A DNA stretch of 64,000 nucleotides. It comes from Wuchereria bancrofti (taxonomy: Eukaryota > Nematoda > Chromadorea > Rhabditida > Onchocercidae). Under the pieces are notes generated by a model that made no database searches, was not told the DNA's origin, and saw only the letters and a list, made by a program, of their open reading frames with translations. Below are positions 11,711 to 23,118 of the stretch, piece by piece. The stretch spans positions 314,956 to 378,955 of the forward strand of contig SSBO01000001.1 of assembly GCA_005281725.1 (NCBI GenBank), in the 5' to 3' direction. The position numbers and the translations under genes were made by a program. The number at the start of each line of letters is the position of its first letter. Position 1 is the stretch's first letter.

Positions 11711-13687
11711 TATCATCTCCATTAGATGTAAGATATCCAGTTGAAAAATAAAGTTTAAAACAAATTTGCTGTATTTTTTATTGCAATTAAGAGTGTTATA
11801 CTGTTACATTTATTATTATATCATTTCCTTTCTAACATTTTCCCTAACATACAATTTATCATTATTCAAAGTTAATTTTTACTTTTTTAATTTCAATTTC
11901 ATCTAATTTTTACTAATTTTTATTAAATTTTTATTAAAATTCTCACTCAAAAATATGAATTCATTCAAAGAAACAAAAAATAAAAAAAAAATCAAGAAAA
12001 AAGAAGCGATCAAATAAAAAAGCAAAAAAAAGTCATTAGCATTAAAATAATTTGAATTAAAAATGTCAAATCATTTAAATTAAAAATGATTTGAGAAAGA
12101 AAAAAGATGAAATAAAATAAAATAAGGAAATGAAAGAATGAAGAATAAAATATCAGCGTAAAAACAAATTAGTCAGTGAAATGATGGTTGGACTATTTAA
12201 AGCATACAAAAACTAATCAGTCATTTTGTAATAGAATCAATGTTAAGAAGCAGGTTTCGACAGTTTTTGTTGGTACACTGTAATCAATACCTAATGAATT
12301 TATCAATTTATCAATTATCATAAGATAACATTTATTTTATGCGAATTAGAGAAAATGAAAATTTTTTTATAAATAAACAATAAAAAAAAAGAAAAGAAAA
12401 AATTTCTTTTCCATAATCAACACTTACTGAATTTATCAAATTTATTATCATAGGATAATATTTATTTTATGTGAATTAGAGAAATTGAAAAAATTTTTTG
12501 TAATAATAAGGAAGAAAAAAAAAAACAAATTTCTTTTTCTCTTTACTATAGTGTTCTTTTCAATCTTTAACCCCGTGCATTGATAGAAACAAAATTTTAT
12601 ATCATATTTGATAACTAATTTTATTAAAATAATTCAATGTCAAATTGTCAATTTTTTTTATCATATTTTTTATGCAAGTGATTACGATATTATGAAATAA
12701 TAGCATTTCGAATTATTTTATTGTTAAATTGAGAGGAGAGAAAGTTGAAAATGTAGCATTTGCTGTGAAAATTATGGGATATTTGGGAGAAAAATTGGAC
12801 TTATAAGCCCACTTTTTCAATAACTCTATTTTAACTTTTTGAATAATTTTGAATTTTAATTTCACCTAGGATGATTTTATTTGTATGTTTAATTAAACGT
12901 TCTACACTTATAAACAATACTTTTGAGCAATTTTTCCTTTATTTATTTGCTTATCTTCAAATGATCTAAACATCAGGAAATTCTGAATTCTGTCGTGCGA
13001 ACATCAATTCTGCTATTGCGCGACATTACAGTAAGTCAAAGTATCAATTTCAATATCTCTTAGAATTTAAATATATTGCGAATTTTATAAATTTCGGTGT
13101 TTCGCGGGATCCAACAATACTACAAATTCCACAAAGTTTCAGTATTTCCCGGGAATCAAATATAATAATGTAGCAAAGATTATCATTAATGACAATTTAT
13201 AAAGCTGCATCAGATATTTTAAATCTTGAAACTCTCTCCATTTACTGTATTTTGTTGGAACATAAGTAAACTTTGAAACAGTGTATGATAAAGTGGGTGA
13301 AGTAAGTATGGAGTAGTACTGAGTAACTGGAAAAGTAGTAGGAATGGTTTTTCACTATTTTTTAAATTCTGAATTCTCAGCACTTTTCGAAGTGTTAATT
13401 TTTTTCTTCTGTAACTATTTGTTTAGTAATGTGTATGGTAGTCTCTCATTCTTCCGCCAATCAATTTTTCTTTAGCTTTCTTGGTTTCTCATTTTCCATA
13501 TTCTTATTCTCTGGTGGATGCATAAAGTTCTTACATATGCATTAGCGATGGCTATAGTTCTCTTACATATTCGTCAGCGATAATTATATAGCTTAAAATT
13601 AATTTAACAAATTGGTTATTCGTCGTCGTTATTTATCGTTTTTCTTCATTCTATCAAAAAATCACATCTAAATGTATGTTATTCCAG
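11711..13687. other. Intergenic DNA between gene copies; one possible orphan exon
   Basis: Mostly A/T-rich. 12977-13030 is an 18-codon open segment with an acceptor (acatcag|GAA) and a strong donor (ACA|gtaagt), reading EILNSVVRTSILLLRDIT. It ends in phase 0, but the next exon needs two leftover bases, so it does not join the downstream gene. AATAAA near 11745 may be the poly(A) site of copy 1. Confidence 0.4.
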
Positions 13688-13700
13688 GATTCAAGCAGAA

Positions 13701-15604
13701 ATGATTGCTGCTGAAAGTTTAAAGAAAGATGATGAAGAATCGGTTAGTTCTGATGTGAATGTAGAAGATGAGGAACACATGTGAGTTTCCTTCTTTTCTG
13801 CATAATAATTTACAGTTATTATATGTTATTCTATCTTATGCATTTCTCATTCTAATATCAAAAATTTTTCCTTAATATCAACAATTCTTATCATTCTTAC
13901 CAGTATCATCAAGTATTTTCTGTTTTGAAATGACTTCATTTCCTTTAACAAAGTTGGAGTGTTTATCTTTTGTCATTAAATAATAAATGTTGAGAAAGCA
14001 AAGTATTTTCAGTAATCCTCGAAATAATTATTCGGAATCATTTCTGGAAGATGGACATGGAATCGTTTTTGGATCTCAGGAACAAAAGTAAATCAGTTAA
14101 TTATTTCATTGTAAGTAAGAATTGCTTCTTTCATGGCAATCTGACTTCATGTTGTTTAATACTGTTTTAGACTTATATATGATGGTTTACTATTGAAATA
14201 TCTAAATGGTGAAATTAAATCTCTAAGTGAAGTTTGTCGACTTGTAAAGGATCAATTAGGACTTGAAATTTCGCCTCCTACGTTATCACGACGTTTGAGA
14301 CATATTGTAAGTTGTCATCATTTCATCACTTTTAAATGTTACAGTTTTTGTTTTCCTTTTTTTACTTCCAGTTTTACTTGCTGTGTTTTGAATTTCTCCA
14401 TCAAAATATTTCATGCGAATAGTTGGCTGTGTTTTCCACATTTTTGTTTCTGTTGCAGAATAGAAATGCAGAATCAAGTGATGAACAGGAAAGGAAGTAA
14501 GTTTTTTTTTTTTTTTAAACGGTGCTTTCGGATTTATACACAAAAAAATAAATTAGTTTAAGCTTACTCATTTGAGAGAAATAATCTTATTAAGGAGGAA
14601 GATGGGTGTGTTGAAAGGTTTCACGATAATGCAGCGTGCTCTGTCGAGTCGTTACAATGCTTCTTTGCTGACAGTGATGGATGATAAAACAAAGGAAATT
14701 CGGCAGTATGCATACATGAAAAGCTCCGTGGATGGGCGTAAAGAATATTATCGATGCAACAGATGTTTGCGAGCTAAACGGAGAAGTGGACCTGGTGCTC
14801 AAGCATCTATAATAGTTTACGATGGTGAAATAATTGGTGATAAACCGCCGGAACATCACGTTGATTGTGAACCAGTGCCATATGAAGAAATCGCTTCAAT
14901 AACCAGCCAGCGCGAAAGTCGCGCATATGAAAGGGAGGAAAACGAACAAGTGCGCCAAGTGTTGCGTAACAGACAGCTACTCTTGAAGCAGGTAATTTGA
15001 AAAAAATTTTTTAAACTTATTTTTTTGTCTCTTATTGCATTCTGTCTTTTCTTTATTCTTTTTTCCTGCTCTATAATTTTTTTCCTGCTTTATTAGAGGT
15101 TTGTGCAATTTACTATATGTATGTGTTTTGTTTAACTTTCGGAATTTTCTCCTAAACATTATGGAAATAGGTTTAATGCTCCATCGATCTTCAATTTATA
15201 ACATAGCTTGTACACTTTATGTTTAGACGGAACCGTTAGAACTGCCTGAACTTTCACCCATGGTAGAGGGTGATGAATTAGCAGGATTTGATGATGAATC
15301 AACTGGCGCGGGATTTGCTGAGTCTCAGAGACAAACAGTCGAAGATAAGGTAATGATTTGAAATTGTTCCATATGCTCAGGCTTTCCATAACAGAGAAAT
15401 GATTTCTGTAAACTTTTTTTTCCTCATTTTATGATATTTTTTAAAAGAAAACTATCCCTATTTTTTCAGAAAAAACGAATGGGACGAATTTTATCGGCTG
15501 TTTTACTTCTTCTCGATGAACTTGATGGAGAAAATTTGCTAACAGTTATTGAAGAGGCGCAGTTTCGTGTTGCAGAATTACCTGGAAGGCCATTGTTAAG
15601 ATGA
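13701..15604 (+). CDS. Putative DNA-binding protein with C2-HHxxC (FLYWCH/WRKY-GCM-like) zinc motif
   Basis: Exons 13701-13780, 14013-14087, 14171-14306, 14459-14496, 14577-14991, 15227-15349 and 15470-15604 join in phase to give 333 residues. The start ATG lies 13 bp after ttattccag (13681-13687), a likely spliced-leader acceptor. Layout: an acidic Ser/Glu N-terminus; a helix-turn-helix-like stretch around residues 55-97 (LLLKYLNGEIKSLSEVCRL); a basic domain with YYRCNRC (Cys170, Cys173) followed by HHVDC (His203, His204, Cys207), i.e. CxxC...HHxxC with a VYDGEIIGD strand between; a Gln/Arg helix; an acidic segment; and a C-terminal Leu-rich helix. The Cys/His spacing resembles FLYWCH or WRKY-GCM zinc fingers, so DNA binding is inferred. 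The exact family is uncertain. This is the only complete copy among four partial or full ones nearby. Confidence 0.7.
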
Positions 15605-16067
15605 TAGTTTAGTGGTAGTAATGCTTAATGTACTTTTTTGTTTTGTCAGAAACGAACTTGACTTATCATTCATGATATCGTTCGTTTGAATCGTGGCATC
15701 AACAATTTAATGAGTTTATAATGATTTTCAGCTTCACTAACGATGATATAACTATGAATTACTTTAATCCCGTCGTTTTCTTTTTTTGCTTTCGCAGTTT
15801 TTAATTCAGGAGCTGTGTTATTTCAGTGTTACAGCTTTATACTAATGCATATACTTTTATCTAAGTTACTGTTTTTTGGACAACATAAGGAGGTAGGAAT
15901 AAGATGAAAATGACAGTATTTCGTCAAAATTTACGAAATGTTTTATTTGTTTTGATGTAATTATGAGATATTTCTCAATTTTTAGTAAGAAATTCTGTGA
16001 AATCATATCCTGTTATATTCTGTGAAATCATATCCTGTCATTAAGACTGTACATGAAAGAAAATTAG
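14320..16067 (+). repeat. Direct duplication copy 2 (1,748 bp)
   Basis: Partner of 9963-11710. It spans intron 3 to the 3' flank of the complete FLYWCH-like gene. Its last 58 bp (16010-16067) are also the outer end of the left arm of the large inverted repeat. Confidence 0.9.
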
Positions 16068-16182
16068 AGCATCTCTCATTCAGAGTGCATATCCAGTTGA
16101 AAAACAAAGTTTTAAACAAAAATTTTGCTGTATTCTTTTATTGTAATTAAGGAGTGTCTATACTGTACATTTATTATTATTA

Positions 16183-16255
16183 ACTATTATTATTGTTATT
16201 ATCATTGTTATTATTATTATTATCGTTATTGTTATTACTGTTGTTATTGTTATTA
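16183..16255. repeat. TTA/TTG composite microsatellite
   Basis: Same irregular pattern as 9884-9960 (TATTATTATTGTTATTATCATTG...), with its inverted copy near 24050-24125. It lies just outside the truncated yop-1 copies and recurs at rearrangement junctions. Confidence 0.85.
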
Positions 16256-16503
16256 TAAATAATATTATTATTACTATTGCTACTATTTTATCTAGTTCAG
16301 TACATTATACCTTGAATTATAAAAGATTTTTCGAACTTCTCAAAAAGATATTTCATTTCAAGAAATTTGAAAAGAAAAATTTTTTTTCACTCTGAACAAA
16401 AATTATATAACACTTTTTGTTACATTCTTAAATTTAAGAATAAATGAATGAATGAATGATTTAAATATAAATTTAAATTTCTCAACATCAAATAATTTCA
16501 CAC

Positions 16504-17177
16504 CTTAAATATCCAATATATGGGAAAAAATTTTGTAATTACAGATGCAATAGAATCAGCTATAGAAAATGTAGCAAAAACTGTCCAATACATTAACCAC
16601 TGTGTATCATCGTCTTTATTTGGTGTACGAATTGCCTAAATTTATTTTATTTTATTTTTCATTCTCGATAACATATACCAAATTTTTGAAAGAGAAAAAT
16701 TATTTTTTTTTTGAAAATTTACTTTAACAGATGCATAAGCTGGATAAGCAAATCCAAAAATGTTACAAATTAGCTCAGCAAAACATCCAAATAACAAGTA
16801 TAAAGCCAATAGAACTAAAATTACATATAGCAACTGAAAAAAAAGAAGTTTGTATAATAACAGATAAGTTTTAAAAATGAATTATGAGTAAAATGTAAAT
16901 GAAATATTGAAGTTTTTGAAATATATTTTACAAACAATTATAAATATATAAGAGATAGAAGTTAAATGATATTTAAAATAGGAACTTGTTCTCGATTAGC
17001 CTTTAAATCAACTGGTGAAAATAAATTATTCAAATTTGCATAACGCTTATTATAGAGAAATGCAAATAATTGTGGTTTATGTGTTACGCCATGAAAGATT
17101 CGCTCTGATCCACTTAAATTTCTCTCATCCAAACTTACATTCGATAATGTTTTATCAGCTTCAATTAGCATTGCCAT
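16504..17177 (-). pseudogene. yop-1: REEP5/Yop1 (TB2/DP1/HVA22) family gene, left-arm copy, 3'-truncated
   Basis: Exons 16986-17177 (ATG), 16723-16833 and 16504-16635 mirror the right-arm copy at 23119-23795, with one residue difference visible just past the exon 1 donor. The product would shape tubular endoplasmic reticulum through paired membrane hairpins. The TB2/DP1 signature FGFAYPAYASVK followed by DDDTQWLMYW is present. No exon for the usual C-terminal helix and tail is found before the arm ends, so the copy looks incomplete. See the right-arm entry for the domain detail. Confidence 0.7.
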
Positions 17178-17600
17178 CTTTAATCAAAATTTTTATTTAT
17201 TACTTTACTTATCATCTATTTTTTCCTTTTCATTTGATTAAAGTAAATTATTCATTTGCTAAGCAAACAGAAAGAACGTGTAATATTTATGGTATACAAT
17301 TATAATTTACAATTCATAACATTATTTCGTGTCATAAATGTTAAAAAATTAGAAATTTTTAAGTGAATACAAAACTTTTCGTCGTCATTATAATTTGTTT
17401 CACATAGCATAAATTACATTGGATAATAAATGAAATCTCAATGATGACCTCGTAAACTAGTAGTTGTCACTTTAAATAATAAATGAAAGCAAATTAGTAA
17501 TAACTCCGAATAGAAAAAGGATTCATTTACAATAAGAACTAAACTTATATATTATATATTGTCATGAATTAACAAATTTGCATAAAAACCTAAATTAAAA

Positions 17601-17826
17601 TCATTGTAATCTTGCAGCTACTGGCAAGTGGTCATTTTCAGGTACATAAGGAAAAATCTATAAACAGTGAAACATCGAATCGATTTTTCGGATGGACATA
17701 AATTATATTAAAGATATTGTTACAGTTATTTTTGTCATCTTCATTATCATTACTGCAATCCATGTTATTGTTATTACCATCTTTACTGTCACAGTCATAG
17801 TATAACAAACTAAAATCAGTATGAAC
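17601..17826 (-). other. Unassigned coding-like segments, left-arm mirror
   Basis: Mirror image of 22470-22695. It contains an Asn/Asp-rich open frame and a short frame ending VAARLQ-stop. See that entry. Confidence 0.3.
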
Positions 17827-18527
17827 CTGTTAAGATGGGAATGTTTTGATAATATTACGATACTTACGTGACCCACGTTACGTTAAGTGAAATGACTAAA
17901 TTAAATTGCAGTTTACATTATTCTAATAGTTGTTATTCCATTTCGTACTCTATTTGTTGTTGTGATATAAAAGAATAAAAAAAGAATGCCTCAGATACCA
18001 AAAAATGTATGAACTGCATAATAACCTATATAAATGCTACATTTTCAACCATTCCTACAGAATGATATCAATAGTGGCAATATGTTATTATGAATGCAAC
18101 AACATAATGTTGTATGTAAAATATTAATGAACCTAATCAAATGTAAATTAACAGAAAGTAAGTAAACAAAAATACAGATAGGTCTAAATGCAGTATCAAA
18201 ACTTCGCAGTTAGTTAGCAAAGTGAACGTAGAAGATAAACAAATCCAGAGAAACAAAAAGTTAAAAGAAAAAAAAAAAAACTTCACTTTTGGAACGATAT
18301 AAACTGATGCTTGAAATTTTGGCAATGTCGATAAATCATAATTTTTTAAATATATAAATATCATACACTATAGACATGTTATATACGATAGAGATGATGA
18401 AAAGAAAATGAAAGAAAACATAGATAAGACTAGCTGGAATATCTATAACAATTATATCAATAATATGAAACTTCAAGTATTTTTTCCTCAATATAATCGA
18501 ATTTTCCCTCAATATAAAGCTGATAAT

Positions 18528-18725
18528 TTAGCTGACCAACAAAAACCCTACTTTACCACTTCTTGAAGTTACTGGATATGCGAAACTATCGAGAGACATT
18601 AAAAGTTGTGAAATATATACGCCTTGTGATATCAAAAATAGTGAATTAAACAACCCTAATACTATCAATCCGAAAAGCCTTGTTTTGGTGAAAAAAATCA
18701 CAATTCCATGAAGATGCCTTAATGC
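18528..18725 (-). other. Unassigned hydrophobic open frame, left-arm mirror
   Basis: Mirror image of 21571-21768, a 65-codon membrane-protein-like frame ending in TAA. See that entry. Confidence 0.3.
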
Positions 18726-19218
18726 TATACATTTATTATTACATATTTGTTACCAATATGAATGATGGATACTCCAATTTTCTTCTATTTCTTTAAAAGA
18801 TATGATTTTACAGAATTTCTCACTAAAAATTGAGAAATATCTCATAAATATACCGAAACAAATAAAACATTTCGTAAAATTTGACGGAATATTGTCATTT
18901 TCAGTATTTTACTTTCATCTTCTGCTTCCATTATCACTTATGTTGTTCAAAACAGTAACTTAGACAAAAGTGTATGCATTAGTATAAAGCTGTAACACTG
19001 AGATAACACAGCTCCTGAATTAAAACTGCGAAAGCAAAGAAAGAAAACGACGAGATTAAAGCAATTCATAGTCATATCATCGTTAGTGAAGCTGGAAATC
19101 ATTATAAACTCATTAAATTGTTGATGCCACGATTCAAACGAACGATATCATGAATGATAAATCAAGTTCGTTTCTGACAAAACAAAAAAGTACATTAAGC
19201 ATTACTACCACTAAACTA

Positions 19219-19619
19219 TCACCTTAACAGTGACCTTCTAGGTAATTCTGCAACACGAAACTGTGCCTCTTCAATAACTGTTAACAAATTTTCTCCATCA
19301 AGTTCATCGAGAAGAAGTAAAACAGCCGATAAAATTCGTTCCATTCGTTTTTTCTGAAAAAATATAGTTTTCCTTAGAAAACTTACCGTATGGAGAAAAT
19401 TTGTTAAAATGAGAAAAAAGAAGGTTTAGAAAAAAGAAGAAACCATTTCTCTGTTATGGAAAGCTTTGAGCTTACGAAACAATTTCAAATCATTACCTTA
19501 TCTTCGACCGTTTCTCTCTGAGACTCAGCAAATCCTGCGCCAGTTGATTCGTCATCAAATTCTACTAATTCATCGCCCTCTACCATGGGTGAAAGTTCAG
19601 GTGGTTCTAACGGTTCCGT
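19219..19619 (-). pseudogene. Two 3' exons of the FLYWCH-like paralogue, left arm
   Basis: Exons 19497-19619 and 19219-19353 (TGA) correspond to the last two exons of the 13701-15604 gene. They carry the same substitutions as the right-arm copy (TEPLEPPELS rather than TEPLELPELS, RMERIL rather than RMGRIL, and RSLLR rather than RPLLR at the C-terminus). No zinc-motif exon exists on this strand: the arm ends within the preceding intron at 19865. It is therefore a fragment. Confidence 0.8.
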
Positions 19620-19865
19620 CTGAAATACAAAGTACATACCACTGAATTAACATCACTACCACTGAATCATCACCTTAACAATGAATTCAAGGTAATTCTG
19701 CATCTTATAAATTGAAGATCAATGGAGCATTAAACCTATTTCCATAATATTTATGAAAAAAAACAATGTTTATGAGAAAATTCCGGAAGTTAAACAAAAC
19801 ACATACATATAGTAAATTGCACAAACCTCTAATAAAGCAGGAAAAAAATTATAGAGCAGGAAAAA

Positions 19866-20439
19866 CAGGAAAGGAAGTAAGTTTTTTTTTTTTTTTAAAC
19901 GGTGCTTTCGGATTTATACACAAAAAAATAAATTAGTTTAAGCTTACTCATTTGAGAGAAATAATCTTATTAAGGAGGAAGATGGGTGTGTTGAAAGGTT
20001 TCACGATAATGCAGCGTGCTCTGTCGAGTCGTTACAATGCTTCTTTGCTGACAGTGATGGATGATAAAACAAAGGAAATTCGGCAGTATGCATACATGAA
20101 AAGCTCCGTGGATGGGCGTAAAGAATATTATCGATGCAACAGATGTTTGCGAGCTAAACGGAGAAGTGGACCTGGTGCTCAAGCATCTATAATAGTTTAC
20201 GATGGTGAAATAATTGGTGATAAACCGCCGGAACATCACGTTGATTGTGAACCAGTGCCATATGAAGAAATCGCTTCAATAACCAGCCAGCGCGAAAGTC
20301 GCGCATATGAAAGGGAGGAAAACGAACAAGTGCGCCAAGTGTTGCGTAACAGACAGCTACTCTTGAAGCAGGTAATTTGAAAAAAATTTTTTAAACTTAT
20401 TTTTTTGTCTCTTATTGCATTCTGTCTTTTCTTTATTCT
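19866..20439. other. Spacer of the large inverted repeat
   Basis: These 574 bp hold the zinc-motif exon of the FLYWCH-like gene in plus orientation. Over 19864-20518 the sequence matches 14484-15138 exactly as far as I can see, then diverges at 20519. The palindrome centre is thus made of sequence from the tandem copies and not of the paralogue seen in the arms. Confidence 0.85.
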
Positions 20440-21077
20440 TTTTTCCTGCTCTATAATTTTTTTCCTGCTTTATTAGAGGTTTGTGCAATTTACTATATGT
20501 ATGTGTTTTGTTTAACTTCCGGAATTTTCTCATAAACATTGTTTTTTTTCATAAATATTATGGAAATAGGTTTAATGCTCCATTGATCTTCAATTTATAA
20601 GATGCAGAATTACCTTGAATTCATTGTTAAGGTGATGATTCAGTGGTAGTGATGTTAATTCAGTGGTATGTACTTTGTATTTCAGACGGAACCGTTAGAA
20701 CCACCTGAACTTTCACCCATGGTAGAGGGCGATGAATTAGTAGAATTTGATGACGAATCAACTGGCGCAGGATTTGCTGAGTCTCAGAGAGAAACGGTCG
20801 AAGATAAGGTAATGATTTGAAATTGTTTCGTAAGCTCAAAGCTTTCCATAACAGAGAAATGGTTTTTTTTTCAAACTTTTTTCTCATTTTAACAAATTTT
20901 CTCCATACGGTAAGTTTTCTAAGGAAAACTATATTTTTTCAGAAAAAACGAATGGAACGAATTTTATCGGCTGTTTTACTTCTTCTCGATGAACTTGATG
21001 GAGAAAATTTGTTAACAGTTATTGAAGAGGCACAGTTTCGTGTTGCAGAATTACCTAGAAGGTCACTGTTAAGGTGA
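19957..21077 (+). pseudogene. Mosaic third copy of the FLYWCH-like gene (spacer plus right arm)
   Basis: Exon 19957-20371 (zinc motif, identical to the full gene), then 20686-20808 and 20943-21077 (TGA) with paralogue-specific substitutions. Phases agree, so a transcript could splice, but the first four coding exons are absent except for the last bases of exon 4 at 19864-19876. The intron 20372-20685 contains, at about 20602-20676, a degraded copy of the gene's own 3' end (compare 21045-21110). The abrupt change from perfect identity to clear divergence points to gene conversion or to a chimeric assembly. Confidence 0.75.
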
Positions 21078-21570
21078 TAGTTTAGTGGTAGTAATGCTTA
21101 ATGTACTTTTTTGTTTTGTCAGAAACGAACTTGATTTATCATTCATGATATCGTTCGTTTGAATCGTGGCATCAACAATTTAATGAGTTTATAATGATTT
21201 CCAGCTTCACTAACGATGATATGACTATGAATTGCTTTAATCTCGTCGTTTTCTTTCTTTGCTTTCGCAGTTTTAATTCAGGAGCTGTGTTATCTCAGTG
21301 TTACAGCTTTATACTAATGCATACACTTTTGTCTAAGTTACTGTTTTGAACAACATAAGTGATAATGGAAGCAGAAGATGAAAGTAAAATACTGAAAATG
21401 ACAATATTCCGTCAAATTTTACGAAATGTTTTATTTGTTTCGGTATATTTATGAGATATTTCTCAATTTTTAGTGAGAAATTCTGTAAAATCATATCTTT
21501 TAAAGAAATAGAAGAAAATTGGAGTATCCATCATTCATATTGGTAACAAATATGTAATAATAAATGTATA

Positions 21571-21768
21571 GCATTAAGGCATCTTCATGGAATTGTGATT
21601 TTTTTCACCAAAACAAGGCTTTTCGGATTGATAGTATTAGGGTTGTTTAATTCACTATTTTTGATATCACAAGGCGTATATATTTCACAACTTTTAATGT
21701 CTCTCGATAGTTTCGCATATCCAGTAACTTCAAGAAGTGGTAAAGTAGGGTTTTTGTTGGTCAGCTAA
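21571..21768 (+). other. Unassigned hydrophobic open frame (possible membrane-protein exon)
   Basis: 65 open codons end in TAA. The frame reads ALRHLHGIVIFF, then LFGLIVLGLFNSLFLI (a good transmembrane segment), then SLDSFAYP. A donor-like CCA|gtaact follows SFAYP. Further downstream, 21962-22013 (DLSTLPKFQASVYIV, then gtgaag) could be another exon. There is no ATG and no firm acceptor, and I recognise no family. It lies between the FLYWCH-like 3' exons and yop-1 on the same strand. Confidence 0.3.
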
Positions 21769-22469
21769 ATTATCAGCTTTATATTGAGGGAAAATTCGAT
21801 TATATTGAGGAAAAAATACTTGAAGTTTCATATTATTGATATAATTGTTATAGATATTCCAGCTAGTCTTATCTATGTTTTCTTTCATTTTCTTTTCATC
21901 ATCTCTATCGTATATAACATGTCTATAGTGTATGATATTTATATATTTAAAAAATTATGATTTATCGACATTGCCAAAATTTCAAGCATCAGTTTATATC
22001 GTTCCAAAAGTGAAGTTTTTTTTTTTTTCTTTTAACTTTTTGTTTCTCTGGATTTGTTTATCTTCTACGTTCACTTTGCTAACTAACTGCGAAGTTTTGA
22101 TACTGCATTTAGACCTATCTGTATTTTTGTTTACTTACTTTCTGTTAATTTACATTTGATTAGGTTCATTAATATTTTACATACAACATTATGTTGTTGC
22201 ATTCATAATAACATATTGCCACTATTGATATCATTCTGTAGGAATGGTTGAAAATGTAGCATTTATATAGGTTATTATGCAGTTCATACATTTTTTGGTA
22301 TCTGAGGCATTCTTTTTTTATTCTTTTATATCACAACAACAAATAGAGTACGAAATGGAATAACAACTATTAGAATAATGTAAACTGCAATTTAATTTAG
22401 TCATTTCACTTAACGTAACGTGGGTCACGTAAGTATCGTAATATTATCAAAACATTCCCATCTTAACAG

Positions 22470-22695
22470 GTTCATACTGATTTTAGTTTGTTATACTATG
22501 ACTGTGACAGTAAAGATGGTAATAACAATAACATGGATTGCAGTAATGATAATGAAGATGACAAAAATAACTGTAACAATATCTTTAATATAATTTATGT
22601 CCATCCGAAAAATCGATTCGATGTTTCACTGTTTATAGATTTTTCCTTATGTACCTGAAAATGACCACTTGCCAGTAGCTGCAAGATTACAATGA
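22470..22695 (+). other. Unassigned Asn/Asp-rich coding-like segment
   Basis: After a strong acceptor (catcttaacag|GTT) a 62-codon frame runs to TGA at 22656-22658, with runs such as GNNNNMDCSNDNEDDKNN. Overlapping it, another acceptor (gtttatag|ATT, exon 22639-22695) opens a short frame IFPYVPENDHLPVAARLQ-stop. The two could be alternative ends of one gene whose other exons I cannot place. Function unknown. Confidence 0.3.
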
Positions 22696-23118
22696 TTTTA
22701 ATTTAGGTTTTTATGCAAATTTGTTAATTCATGACAATATATAATATATAAGTTTAGTTCTTATTGTAAATGAATCCTTTTTCTATTCGGAGTTATTACT
22801 AATTTGCTTTCATTTATTATTTAAAGTGACAACTACTAGTTTACGAGGTCATCATTGAGATTTCATTTATTATCCAATGTAATTTATGCTATGTGAAACA
22901 AATTATAATGACGACGAAAAGTTTTGTATTCACTTAAAAATTTCTAATTTTTTAACATTTATGACACGAAATAATGTTATGAATTGTAAATTATAATTGT
23001 ATACCATAAATATTACACGTTCTTTCTGTTTGCTTAGCAAATGAATAATTTACTTTAATCAAATGAAAAGGAAAAAATAGATGATAAGTAAAGTAATAAA
23101 TAAAAATTTTGATTAAAG

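Larger units (their letters stand above)
16010..19865 (-). repeat. Left arm of a ~3.85-kb inverted repeat (palindrome)
   Basis: This is the reverse complement of 20440-24289. Matched coordinates sum to 40296-40305 along the arms, so there are only a few single-base and small indel differences. Examples: TTTAAAT against TTTTAAT at the yop-1 exon-1 boundary, and a 3-bp indel near 23385. The arm carries a truncated yop-1-like gene, unassigned coding segments and two 3' exons of the FLYWCH-like paralogue, all on the minus strand. The spacer is 574 bp. Confidence 0.93.
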
